64,000 nt of DNA from Botrimarina mediterranea (lineage in GTDB: Bacteria > Planctomycetota > Planctomycetia > Pirellulales > Lacipirellulaceae). The DNA lies in contig NZ_CP036349.1 in the NCBI RefSeq assembly GCF_007753265.1, forward strand, positions 3,505,363 through 3,569,362, written 5' to 3'. Both the position numbers and the translations under genes were made by a program. The notes below the pieces were generated by a model, which searched no databases, was not told the DNA's origin, and saw only the letters and a list, made by a program, of their open reading frames with translations. Of this stretch, positions 14,948 to 23,026 are shown piece by piece (within the stretch, counting starts at the first letter, position 1; every line of letters begins with the position of its first letter).

Positions 14948-17221
14948 TTGTCCCTGCGTTACTTGATCTGCCGCTCACTGCGCCGGCTGATGCTGGCGAC
15001 GACCGTCCTGCTGGTCGCCGCCATCGTCTGCCCCGTCGCCTGCGCCGTGGACACACCGCTCTACGAGCGTCAACCGTTCGACCTAGTGATCGTCCGCGAC
15101 GAGGGCAAGTCGACGCCGCTCGAGGTGCTGCCCCTCAAGGACCGCACGCCCGGCGCCGCGAGGTCGGGAGACCTCTACGCGCGGTTGCTCGACGCTCCGG
15201 GCGAAGAGATCGCGATCCCGGGCCCATCGGTCGAGCGGGTCGAGCTCTACGAAGAGCAACTGCTCTCCAAGGCGAAGGAGTTCGCCGCGAAGAGCGACTT
15301 CAACAGCGCGTACCCCTATTTCGCCAAACTCGAACGCGACTACCCCGACTATCCCGGACTGACCGAGGCGTTCACCAAGGCGATCTACGACGAGGCGCGG
15401 GCGCTCTTCGCCGCCAAGGAGTACGACCACGCCTTGGCGCTGCTGGGCAGCCTCAAAGAACGCTCTTCGCGCACGCCGGGGCTTGAGAACGCCGTCGATA
15501 CGATCGGCGACGCCATTCTCAAGGCCCGCTGGGAGGCCGAGGACTATCTCGGCGTACGCCGGACGGTCGACGCGATCGAAGGACAGTTCGCGGGCATGCG
15601 GCTGTCGCTCGGCGAGCGCTGGCTGGGTCGGATGTCCGAGGGCGCCGCGTTGGAGCGCGCCAAGGCCCAGCGGCTCGCCGCCGCCGGGAAGGGCCGCGAG
15701 GCGCTGCGGATTGTCAGCGGCGCCGTCGCGCTCGACCCGACCTCGCAAAAAACTCGCCAGCTGCTGGCGGAGCTGAGCAGCGCCGGCGGCACGCTGTGGG
15801 TGGGCGTCTGGGAAACGGCGGCGCCGGACGCGACGCCCGACCTCGATTCACCGGCCGCGGTGCGACAGAGCCGCTTGATTGGTGGGCGCCTCGCCACGCT
15901 TGAGTCGTTCCAACCCTCAGGCGGCGAGTACGTTTCGACGGCCGGCGTGCTTGATACCGACGACGCCCGCCGCCAACTTTCGATTCGCTTCGCCGACAGC
16001 GCAATGGCCTACCGGCTCGCCCGGCTGTTACTCGAGCCGGCGGGCGCTGCGCGCGAGCCGCTCGCGCTCTTGCGAGAACGCACCGCGGCGGTGTCCGTTG
16101 AAGGTGACAATCGCTTGCTTGTCGATCTCAAGTCGCCACACCCGCAACCGATGGCGTTGGCCGCGGCGCCCCTGAACGCCAGCCAGCGAGACATCGCCCC
16201 CGGCGAGTGGCGGCGTGTCAGCTTGCCCGCGGGCTCCGAGGCCGCCGCCCGCTACGAGCGGGTCTCCGGCGCCGGCGCGTTCGGCGCCGTCGAAGAGTAT
16301 GTCTACAGCGACATCGACGAGGCCTTCGCAGACCTCCGCGCGCGACAGATCCACGCTCTAATGGGCGTGCCGCCCTGGCGGGTCGCTGAGGTCGAGGCGC
16401 TACCCACCATCGAACTCGCCGAACTGCGGCTGCCAACGCTTCACTGCTTGTTGTTGCACCCTTCCTCGTCGCTCCGTGAGCGTCGCGAAGTGCGGCGCGC
16501 CATCCGGTACGGGATCGCCAGCCAAGAGACGCTCAACAAGATCGTGCTCGGCGAGGCCCAACGCAACGGCTTCGAGGTCCTGTCAAACGCCGTGCCGCGG
16601 GGCAAATCGCTCGGCGACCCGTTGCGGTACGCCTACAACGAGAGCATCGAGCCCCGGCCTTACGAACCGCGACTGGCGGCGCTCCTGTTAGCGGCGGCCC
16701 GCGCGGCCGACGCCGAGGCGGCCGAGGCCGGCCTCACGATCCGCGCCGTACCGACGTCGCTGACCATCGCCCACCCGCCAACGCCGGTCGCCCGGGCCGC
16801 GGTCGCAGCGATCCGCGACCAGCTCGCCGCGGTGGGCCTCGAGATCGAACTCCGCGAAGCCAGCGAAGAGGAACTCTCCAGCGGCGGTTTGGGTTACGAC
16901 CTCCGCTACGCCGAGATCACGATGGGCGAACCGCTCACCGACGTTTGGCGCCTCTACGGGCCGGGCGGCGTGTCGGGCGGTTGCTCGCCGGCGATGCGTG
17001 ACGCGCTCGATAAGGTCGTCGGCGCCACCGACGTGAAAGCCGCCGTTAATGCCCTGCGGGACCTGCACCGCGTCGTCTACGCCGACCTGCCGCTGATCCC
17101 GCTCTGGCAGACGGTCGAGTACGCGGCCTACCAATCGAACCTCGCCGGCGTCGCCGCCGAACCGATCGACCTCTACCAAACGATCGACGATTGGCGGATC
17201 ACCGACGGAGGCGCCCGATGA
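14948..17221 (+). CDS. Exported protein with C-terminal family-5 solute-binding-like domain
   Basis: The start chosen is a TTG 23 bases after the previous stop, because it gives a proper signal peptide (SLRYLICRSLRRLML, then ATTVLLVAAIVCPVACA); the ATG 14 codons later would lose the basic n-region. The mature protein has about 725 residues. The N-terminal third has helical TPR-like repeats (YFAKLERDYPDYPGLTEAF, ALLGSLKERSSRTPGL). The C-terminal half resembles the oligopeptide-binding SBP_bac_5 fold: REVRRAIRYGIASQETLN, AAIRDQLAAVGLEIELRE, and the closing DLPLIPLWQTVEYAAYQ. No ABC permease is nearby, so uptake by a standard ABC system is unlikely; it may bind a ligand for the ExbB/ExbD complex. 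Confidence 0.72.
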   Translation: MSLRYLICRSLRRLMLATTVLLVAAIVCPVACAVDTPLYERQPFDLVIVRDEGKSTPLEVLPLKDRTPGAARSGDLYARLLDAPGEEIAIPGPSVERVELYEEQLLSKAKEFAAKSDFNSAYPYFAKLERDYPDYPGLTEAFTKAIYDEARALFAAKEYDHALALLGSLKERSSRTPGLENAVDTIGDAILKARWEAEDYLGVRRTVDAIEGQFAGMRLSLGERWLGRMSEGAALERAKAQRLAAAGKGREALRIVSGAVALDPTSQKTRQLLAELSSAGGTLWVGVWETAAPDATPDLDSPAAVRQSRLIGGRLATLESFQPSGGEYVSTAGVLDTDDARRQLSIRFADSAMAYRLARLLLEPAGAAREPLALLRERTAAVSVEGDNRLLVDLKSPHPQPMALAAAPLNASQRDIAPGEWRRVSLPAGSEAAARYERVSGAGAFGAVEEYVYSDIDEAFADLRARQIHALMGVPPWRVAEVEALPTIELAELRLPTLHCLLLHPSSSLRERREVRRAIRYGIASQETLNKIVLGEAQRNGFEVLSNAVPRGKSLGDPLRYAYNESIEPRPYEPRLAALLLAAARAADAEAAEAGLTIRAVPTSLTIAHPPTPVARAAVAAIRDQLAAVGLEIELREASEEELSSGGLGYDLRYAEITMGEPLTDVWRLYGPGGVSGGCSPAMRDALDKVVGATDVKAAVNALRDLHRVVYADLPLIPLWQTVEYAAYQSNLAGVAAEPIDLYQTIDDWRITDGGAR

Positions 17222-18615
17222 ACCTCGCTCATCGTCTTCGTTCGTTCATGCTGCCGGTGGTGCTTCTCGCCCTCGCGCCGACGCTCGCTTGCGCCGACGC
17301 GGTCTGGCAAACCAGGCCGTACGAGGTCGTGATCGCTATCGACACGACGGCCAGCGGCCTGACGCCCCTGCAGCGCGAAAGGCTGGCGGAGGAAGTCGTC
17401 CAGCGCGTCCGCAACCGCCTGCCCGGCTTTTGGCGGGTGCATGCCGCCGAGGACGACGCGACGCCGATCGACAAGCGGTTCGACGTAACGGTCAGCGCCA
17501 GCGGCAGCGGCTATCACATCACCGCCAGCGAGCATGACGAGACCCTCGCCAGCCCGAGGGACGAAGTCACGGCCCGCGCGGCAGACGCGGCCGACTTGGC
17601 CGAGCGGGTCTTCACCGCCGCCTTGGCGACGTTCCGGCCGATCGCGTTGTTGACGCGCGACCCGAACGACGCCGGCCGCGTCACGCTCGAGTACCGCGCC
17701 GCCGAGCGGGCGCCGGAGTCGGGCGTCGGCGTCGCGGCGCCGGGGACGCTGCTGCTCCCCTATCGCCGGAAACTCGACCGCGAAGGCCAAGTGCTCAGCT
17801 CCGAGCCGATCCCCTGGACCTACTTGATCGCCCAGCCTGCCCCCGAAGAGGGCGAGGTCGCGGCGAAGGTGATCAGCCACACCCGGCGGCCCTTCGTCGC
17901 ACGGACCGGCGGACGCGTCGAGCAGCTGGCGATGGCGGCGCCGATCGACCCGTCGCGCCGCACACGCCTCCGGCTCCACGCCCACGACAACCCGGCGACG
18001 CCGCTCCCCGGTTACGAAGTGAACATCGCCCCGCCTGGTGAGTCGGCGCTGCGCCCGCTCGGCCTGACCGGTGACGACGGCACGGTGCTCTTGCCCGCGG
18101 GCGGCGAGGTCTGGATGGCTCACGTGCGTTGCGGTTCGATCGCGGTGGCGAGCATCCCCGTCGCCGCGGGGATCGCGGAGGCGGTTGACGTCCCGCTAGT
18201 GGACGAGCGGTCGCGACTGCGGGCCGAGCTCGAAGTCACCAGCCTCCGCGAAGAGTTGATCGACACCGTCGCCCGCCGCAAGATCCTCGGCGAGCGCATC
18301 CGCCGCTTGGCCGAGGCCGAGAGCTTCGACGCCGCCAAGGCGCTGCTCTCGGAGTTCGACGCCCTGCCGGGCATGTCGGACTTCACCAGGCGGCTCGACT
18401 CGGTGCAACGCGGCGCCAAGGCGCCCCACCCGATGGCCAAGGCGCGGCTCGAGAAGTTGTTTGAGCAAACGCGCGCCGTGGTCAGCACGTCGCTCGACGC
18501 CCGCGAGTCGCGCGAATTGTCGATCTTGATCGATCGCGCCCGGCAGGCGGCCTCGGCCCGGGTCCCCGAGTCCTCGACGAGCTCACCAACCGAACCAGCG
18601 ACGCAAGGCGGTTAA
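17218..18615 (+). CDS. Exported protein of unknown function, last gene of the ExbB/ExbD operon
   Basis: Its ATG overlaps the previous stop codon (ATGA), so it is translationally coupled. The 465-residue product has a signal peptide (MNLAHRLRSFMLPVVLLALA, cut after TLACA). The N-terminal 150 residues look like an alpha/beta domain (YEVVIAIDTTASGLTPLQRE) followed by a TPLPGYEVNI-like beta region. The C-terminal part is helical and charged (RKILGERIRRLAEAESFDAA). I recognise no family. Its last 33 bases overlap the 3' end of the convergent kinase gene. Confidence 0.72.
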   Translation: MNLAHRLRSFMLPVVLLALAPTLACADAVWQTRPYEVVIAIDTTASGLTPLQRERLAEEVVQRVRNRLPGFWRVHAAEDDATPIDKRFDVTVSASGSGYHITASEHDETLASPRDEVTARAADAADLAERVFTAALATFRPIALLTRDPNDAGRVTLEYRAAERAPESGVGVAAPGTLLLPYRRKLDREGQVLSSEPIPWTYLIAQPAPEEGEVAAKVISHTRRPFVARTGGRVEQLAMAAPIDPSRRTRLRLHAHDNPATPLPGYEVNIAPPGESALRPLGLTGDDGTVLLPAGGEVWMAHVRCGSIAVASIPVAAGIAEAVDVPLVDERSRLRAELEVTSLREELIDTVARRKILGERIRRLAEAESFDAAKALLSEFDALPGMSDFTRRLDSVQRGAKAPHPMAKARLEKLFEQTRAVVSTSLDARESRELSILIDRARQAASARVPESSTSSPTEPATQGG

Positions 18616-20076
18616 GAGCAAGAGTCCGGCCGTGAACCCGAGGGCGACCCAGGTGATCACCTGCGGCGCCGTGCGGTCTTTCAGGCGGGGCGAGTCTTCT
18701 TCGAGCAGTTCGACTTCGGGCAGCTCGCCTTCAGACATCTCTCGATCGGACGTGGCGCTCGCTTCACGGGCGACCGCCGCCTCAACCGCGAAAGGCGGGG
18801 CGATCTCGTGCAGCGGCAGGCCCACCGTCTCCGGCAGGTCCTCGGCCTCGCCGCTCGACCACCGCGCGGCCGACTCGTCGGCCTGTCGGCGCGCGATCGT
18901 CTCGGTGACGACCACGGCGAGCCGTTCGCGCGCGCCCGAGTCCACCAGCTCGAGCAGTTCGCTCGCCATCGCGGCGGCCGACTCGGGGCGTTGCTCGGGC
19001 TGCCGGGCCATTGCGCGGAGGATGATCGACACGATCGCCGGCGACAGCGACGGGTTCAGCGATTGCGGTTCCTTCGGCTCCTCACGCAGCCGGCGGCGGA
19101 GCTTGTCGGCGTGCGTGCCGCCGGGGAAGGGGACCTTGCCCGTCACCGCGTAGTAGAGTGTGCAGCCCAGGCCGTAGAGGTCGCTCTCCGGCCGGACGAT
19201 ATCGGGGTAGCGGATCGACTCGGGCGCCAGGTAATCGCTGGTGCCGGCGATCTTGCCCTCGGCGTACACCTCCCCCGCCGCGGCGAGGCCATCGAGCGAC
19301 CAGGCGAGGCCGAGGTCGGTGACCTTCACGCCGCCGGTGGGCGTCAGCAGCACGTTGCCGGGCTTCACGTCGCGGTGCACAAGGCCGCGGCGATGGGCGT
19401 GATCGATCGCCGTCGCCGCTTGCGACACGATCCAAGCCGCGATCTTCTCATCGACCGGCCCGCGCTTGCGGATCAGCCGCCGGAGGTCGATGCCGGGGAT
19501 GAACTCCGTGACGAGGTAGTAGACATCACCCTCCCGGTCGGCGTACGAGACGCGGACAAGGTTCGGGTGATCGAGCGACGCCTGCGAGCGGATCTCGTGC
19601 AGGAAGCTGGCGACCGCCTCGGGCGTGCTCCGTGTCCGCGGGAGAACCTTCACCGCTTCAATCCGGCCGAGCAACTCGTGCCGGGCCTTGAAGACGTGCC
19701 CCATGCCGCCGCGGGCGAGCGAATCGACGATCTGGTAGGGGCCGAGCGTGAACTTCGTGCGGCCGCGGCGGAGCTGGTCCACCTGCCAGGAGTTAAGTAC
19801 CCCCGTCTCGATGAGCCGCTCACCCAGCCGGCGGTCGTGGTCCTCGACCGAGGTGGGGAGCTGCGAGACGACATGGCTCACCGCTCGATGCAGCGCCAGT
19901 CCCTCCACCAATCCGCTGGCCGCGATCGTCGCCGTCAGCGGCGTGATCGTCGCGCCCAGCGCCGGGTTCGTCGTCGGGGTCGGCGTGTGGGGGAGCAAGG
20001 TCAGACGGCGGGGGCGTGTTAGCTGGTGGCGGACGGTGCGACTCTCTGAGTATGGGTCAGACTGCCGGGAGGGCAA
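18583..20076 (-). CDS. Tail-anchored Ser/Thr protein kinase
   Basis: Hanks-type kinase of up to 497 residues. A helical domain (about 75-112, RRLGERLIETGVLNSWQVDQ) comes before the kinase domain. Then come the Gly-rich loop RGGMGHVF, K143 in AVKVL, E161, the catalytic HRDVKPGN (D236, N241), DLG at 254-256 in place of DFG, and APE at 284-286. A charged linker leads to one C-terminal membrane helix (WVALGFTAGLLLLTAL) and RRWFGW, so the enzyme is anchored with the kinase in the cytosol. The first codon is TTG and directly abuts the upstream stop; the true start may be further in. It runs convergently into the ExbB/ExbD operon and may regulate it. Confidence 0.9.
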   Translation of the reverse strand: MPSRQSDPYSESRTVRHQLTRPRRLTLLPHTPTPTTNPALGATITPLTATIAASGLVEGLALHRAVSHVVSQLPTSVEDHDRRLGERLIETGVLNSWQVDQLRRGRTKFTLGPYQIVDSLARGGMGHVFKARHELLGRIEAVKVLPRTRSTPEAVASFLHEIRSQASLDHPNLVRVSYADREGDVYYLVTEFIPGIDLRRLIRKRGPVDEKIAAWIVSQAATAIDHAHRRGLVHRDVKPGNVLLTPTGGVKVTDLGLAWSLDGLAAAGEVYAEGKIAGTSDYLAPESIRYPDIVRPESDLYGLGCTLYYAVTGKVPFPGGTHADKLRRRLREEPKEPQSLNPSLSPAIVSIILRAMARQPEQRPESAAAMASELLELVDSGARERLAVVVTETIARRQADESAARWSSGEAEDLPETVGLPLHEIAPPFAVEAAVAREASATSDREMSEGELPEVELLEEDSPRLKDRTAPQVITWVALGFTAGLLLLTALRRWFGW

Positions 20077-20781
20077 TCAAAGCCCCGCCAGAGCCTTCGC
20101 CAGGTCTCCGGGCGCCCAGTTGCCCCACCGCGGCGGGGGGGGGCACTCCAGCTCAAGCGGTTCGCGGCGGACCGGGTGCTCGATTCCCAGCCGCCACGAA
20201 TGCAGGGCGATCCCCGGCTCATAGGGTTGGGTTGTGCCGTATTTGCTGTCCCCAAGGATCGGACAGCCGATCTTCGCCAATTGAACGCGGATCTGGTGCT
20301 TACGGCCCGTCATCAGCCGCACGGCCAAGAGGCTGTGTCCCTTCTGCGAAAGCAGCACCTCGTAGGACAGTTCGGCCCGTTGGGCGCCGGGCGTGTCGGC
20401 GTGGGTGGCGACCATCCGCCGGGTGCGTTCATCCTTCACCATGTGATGGACCAACGAGCCGGGGCAGGGGGGCGGCGTTCCTTTGACGGTCGCCAAGTAG
20501 ACCTTATCGACTTGGCGTGCGCGGAACGCCTCGCTGAGCCGCCCGGCCGCCTTCGACGTGCGGGCGAAGATAAGGAGCCCCGTCACCGGCGCGTCGAGCC
20601 TGCTGACGACGCCGAGATAGACCTTGCCGGGCTTGTCGTACTTCTTGGCGACATAAGCCTTCGCCATGTCGAGCACCGAAATAACGCCCGCCGCCGCCCC
20701 CTGCGTCGGCGGGCCCGCCGGTTTGGCGACGGCGAGGAGGTGGTTATCTTCGAGGAGAATTCTTAGCGGTTCGTAAGGCAC
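20077..20781 (-). CDS. RluA-family pseudouridine synthase
   Basis: Isomerises uridine to pseudouridine in rRNA or tRNA. It has 234 residues with no S4 domain, so it resembles RluA/RluC-lite or TruC members rather than RluD. The catalytic motif reads SRLDAPVTG with Asp63 present; most of the family has HRLD, so the His-to-Ser change is unusual but leaves the Asp. The second signature LMTGRKHQIRVQL is intact, and so is the C-terminal IALHSWRLGI. Its stop codon abuts the first codon of the kinase gene; the two probably share a transcript. Its target base cannot be told. Confidence 0.9.
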   Translation of the reverse strand: MPYEPLRILLEDNHLLAVAKPAGPPTQGAAAGVISVLDMAKAYVAKKYDKPGKVYLGVVSRLDAPVTGLLIFARTSKAAGRLSEAFRARQVDKVYLATVKGTPPPCPGSLVHHMVKDERTRRMVATHADTPGAQRAELSYEVLLSQKGHSLLAVRLMTGRKHQIRVQLAKIGCPILGDSKYGTTQPYEPGIALHSWRLGIEHPVRREPLELECPPPPRWGNWAPGDLAKALAGL

Positions 20782-20804
20782 GGAGTTTCTTGTTTCTTAA
20801 CGAG

Positions 20805-20885
20805 TGCCCGCGAATGACGCGAATCGGCGCGAATCGGCGCGAATGAAATAAGGGGATTCGCGCCGATTCGCGTCATTCGCGGGCA
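20805..20885. repeat. Perfect 30-bp-arm palindrome between divergent genes
   Basis: The arms TGCCCGCGAATGACGCGAAT (continuing to CGGCGCGAATC) and their exact complement flank about 20 bases. The unit GAATCGGCGC is doubled inside the loop side. It lies between the starts of the pseudouridine synthase and maf genes, so both 5' untranslated regions may carry an arm. Confidence 0.9.
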
Positions 20886-20908
20886 AAATCCTTTTAACGG
20901 AGCCCCCA

Positions 20909-21532
20909 ATGTCGCAGCCGCAGCTCGTACTCGCCAGTGGTTCACCCCGTCGCCGAGAGTTGCTCGCCGAGGCGGGGTACGATTTTCGGGTCGTTGCGGC
21001 GCGGGACGGAGTGGAGGAGGGGGGGCTGTGCTCGAACTGTGGGCCGGCGGAGCTGGTGGTCGATCTGGCCATCGTGAAGCTCAACGATGTCATCGACCAG
21101 CTCACCGGTGAGAGCGAGCCGCTGCTGGTGCTCGCCGCCGACACGGTCGCCGAGTGTGACGGCCAGATTCTCGGCAAGCCCGCCGATGAAGACCATGCCG
21201 CCGCGATGATGCGGGCCCTCAGCAGCCGGCGGCACCGCGTTTATACAGGCGTCGCTCTGGCCCGCGTCGCGTCGGGAGTGGCAGTGCGATTGGCCGCCGA
21301 GACCGTCGTCACCACCCTGCGGATGAACGACCTGTCGGCCGACTGGATCGCCGACTACGCCGCCTCGGGCGCCTGGGAGGGGAAGGCGGGCGGCTTCGGC
21401 TACCAGGACGGCTTGGGCTTCGTCCACGTCGAGACCGGCAGCGAGTCGAACGTCGTCGGCCTGCCGATGGAGCGGGTCGTCGAGTTGCTCGCCGCGGCGG
21501 GCTGTTTCCCCGAGCGGGGCGGGCAATCATAA
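20909..21532 (+). CDS. maf: Maf-family nucleotide pyrophosphatase
   Basis: House-cleaning enzyme that hydrolyses non-canonical or modified nucleoside triphosphates to monophosphates; in some bacteria it also affects septum formation. It has 207 residues, the normal length. The family signature LASGSPRRRELL (8-19) is at the N terminus. The catalytic AADTVAECDGQILGKP follows, and EGKAGGFGYQDG matches the (Y)xGKAGxYxIQ region, here with Phe-Gly. The C-terminal GSESNVVGLPMERV is the standard end. It starts 23 bases after a perfect palindrome. Confidence 0.94.
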   Translation: MSQPQLVLASGSPRRRELLAEAGYDFRVVAARDGVEEGGLCSNCGPAELVVDLAIVKLNDVIDQLTGESEPLLVLAADTVAECDGQILGKPADEDHAAAMMRALSSRRHRVYTGVALARVASGVAVRLAAETVVTTLRMNDLSADWIADYAASGAWEGKAGGFGYQDGLGFVHVETGSESNVVGLPMERVVELLAAAGCFPERGGQS

Positions 21533-21584
21533 TCGGGGTCTACCCTTTTTCGGCCCCACCCCCGGTTGGTTCAACCTGTTTGAA

Positions 21585-21662
21585 GAACCGGACGCTAAGG
21601 CGTGCCGGCTGATCTTATAAATGGCTGGCGCCTATCAGCCGCGGGGCCTTAGCCCCCGGTTC
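21585..21662. repeat. Intergenic palindrome after maf
   Basis: Nested arms: GAACCGG with CCGGTTC, GCTAAGGC with GCCTTAGC, and GCCGGCTGAT with ATCAGCCGC. It shares the CGCTAAG/CTTAGCG flavour with the palindrome at 42117-42180 and with the foldback elements. Confidence 0.85.
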
Positions 21663-21715
21663 GACTCCATCGCTTGACGTCACTTCTCCCCACAGCAAGC
21701 CCCATTAAGCACGAC

Positions 21716-22963
21716 ATGCCGAAAGCTGCTCACCGACTCCGTTGGATCCTGTCCCTCGCCACTGCGGTTCTTCTCGCTGGACAGGTCCGGGCCGAAGTAG
21801 GCATCGTCACGGAGGCCCCCGGCGATGACGTCCAAACCGTCAAAACCGACCGCGGCTGGATGGTCCCCTACACCGAGACGATCCCCGGCACGGACGCCAC
21901 GTTCGAGATGGTCCCCGTCCCCGGCGGCTTCGTCCATCAAGACGTTGGCGCCGAGGGGGAAGAGCCGGCGCTGGTCGAGGTCGAGCTGCCGCCGTACTGG
22001 ATCGGCAAGACCGAGGTCACCTGGGCCGAGTACCGCCCCTACATGGACCTCAATCAGGCCTACGCCCAGATCCAGCAGCTGGCGACGCTCGAAGCCGATG
22101 GCGACGCGGCCGCCGCGATCCAGAAGGCGCCGCACCTCGCTAAGAAGTTGTCGATGAAGCGCGCGGTGGACGCCGCGACGATCGAGGTCGACGCCGTCAC
22201 CGCACCGACCGCCCTCTACGACCCGTCGAGCACGTACGAGTCGGGCGAAGAGCCAGAGCTGCCCGCCGTGACGATGACGCCGTTCGCCGCCCGGCAGTAC
22301 ACCAAATGGCTCAGCTCGCTGGTGGGCCGTGACTACCGCCTGCCGAGCGAGGCCGAGTGGTTCCGCGCCGCGGCCGCCGACGACTACGCCGAGCCGGCGG
22401 ACCTCGACGCGGTCGCTTGGTACACCGACAACGCCGACTACGTCGCCCACCCGGTCGGCGAGAAGGAGCCCAACGCCTGGGGCCTCTACGACATGCTCGG
22501 CAACGCCGCAGAGCTGGTGCTCGACGGCGTCTATGCCGAGGGCCGCGAGGCGCCGTCGGGAAGGCGCCTGACGTGGGCCGAGGCGGTCGCTTGGCCTCGC
22601 AAGGGCGACGGCCGCATCGCGAAAGGGGGCTTCTACGACGCCGAGGCAGACACCGTGACGCTCACCGCGCGTCTCGTGACCGAGGACTCCGACTGGAAGG
22701 CTTCGGATCCGAATCTCCCGGCGAGCCCCTGGTGGTACACCGACTTCCCGGCGACCGGCGTCGGCTTCCGTGTGGTGCGCCCGCTCGACCCGATCCCCGA
22801 CGACATCCGCGCAAAGGTCTGGGACGCTGAAGAAGAGAGCGTCGCCCGCGCCGTCACCGAGCGCTTAAGAGAAGGCCGCGGCAAGCTCGGCCCGATCGGC
22901 GCTGACCTGCCGGCGGTGCTGCAGGAGTTGGGGAGTCCTGAGGTGAAGAAGTTGATGAAGTGA
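21716..22963 (+). CDS. Exported SUMF1/formylglycine-generating-enzyme-like protein
   Basis: It has 415 residues. The start gives a signal peptide (MPKAAHRLRWILSLATAVLL, cut after QVRA). The SUMF1 fold is plain: YWIGKTEVTWAEYRPYM, FAARQYTKWLSSLVGRDYRL, PSEAEWFRAA, and the end FPATGVGFRVVRPLD. The Cys pair used by true formylglycine-generating enzymes for catalysis is not seen in the matching C-terminal part. An exported, Cys-less SUMF1 protein is more likely a binding or structural protein than a sulfatase maturase. About 90 residues rich in Ala and Asp interrupt the usual fold between the first and second motifs. Confidence 0.85.
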   Translation: MPKAAHRLRWILSLATAVLLAGQVRAEVGIVTEAPGDDVQTVKTDRGWMVPYTETIPGTDATFEMVPVPGGFVHQDVGAEGEEPALVEVELPPYWIGKTEVTWAEYRPYMDLNQAYAQIQQLATLEADGDAAAAIQKAPHLAKKLSMKRAVDAATIEVDAVTAPTALYDPSSTYESGEEPELPAVTMTPFAARQYTKWLSSLVGRDYRLPSEAEWFRAAAADDYAEPADLDAVAWYTDNADYVAHPVGEKEPNAWGLYDMLGNAAELVLDGVYAEGREAPSGRRLTWAEAVAWPRKGDGRIAKGGFYDAEADTVTLTARLVTEDSDWKASDPNLPASPWWYTDFPATGVGFRVVRPLDPIPDDIRAKVWDAEEESVARAVTERLREGRGKLGPIGADLPAVLQELGSPEVKKLMK

Positions 22964-23026
22964 TTAGATTCTCAAAGAATCAATCAACACAACAAGCCAG
23001 GCCTGCCCTCCTCATCTGGAGTTCCC

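Noticed and set aside
21716-22963. True formylglycine-generating enzyme for the sulfatase at 2.7 kb
   Set aside because: It carries a signal peptide and I cannot find the catalytic Cys pair; bacterial maturases work in the cytosol.
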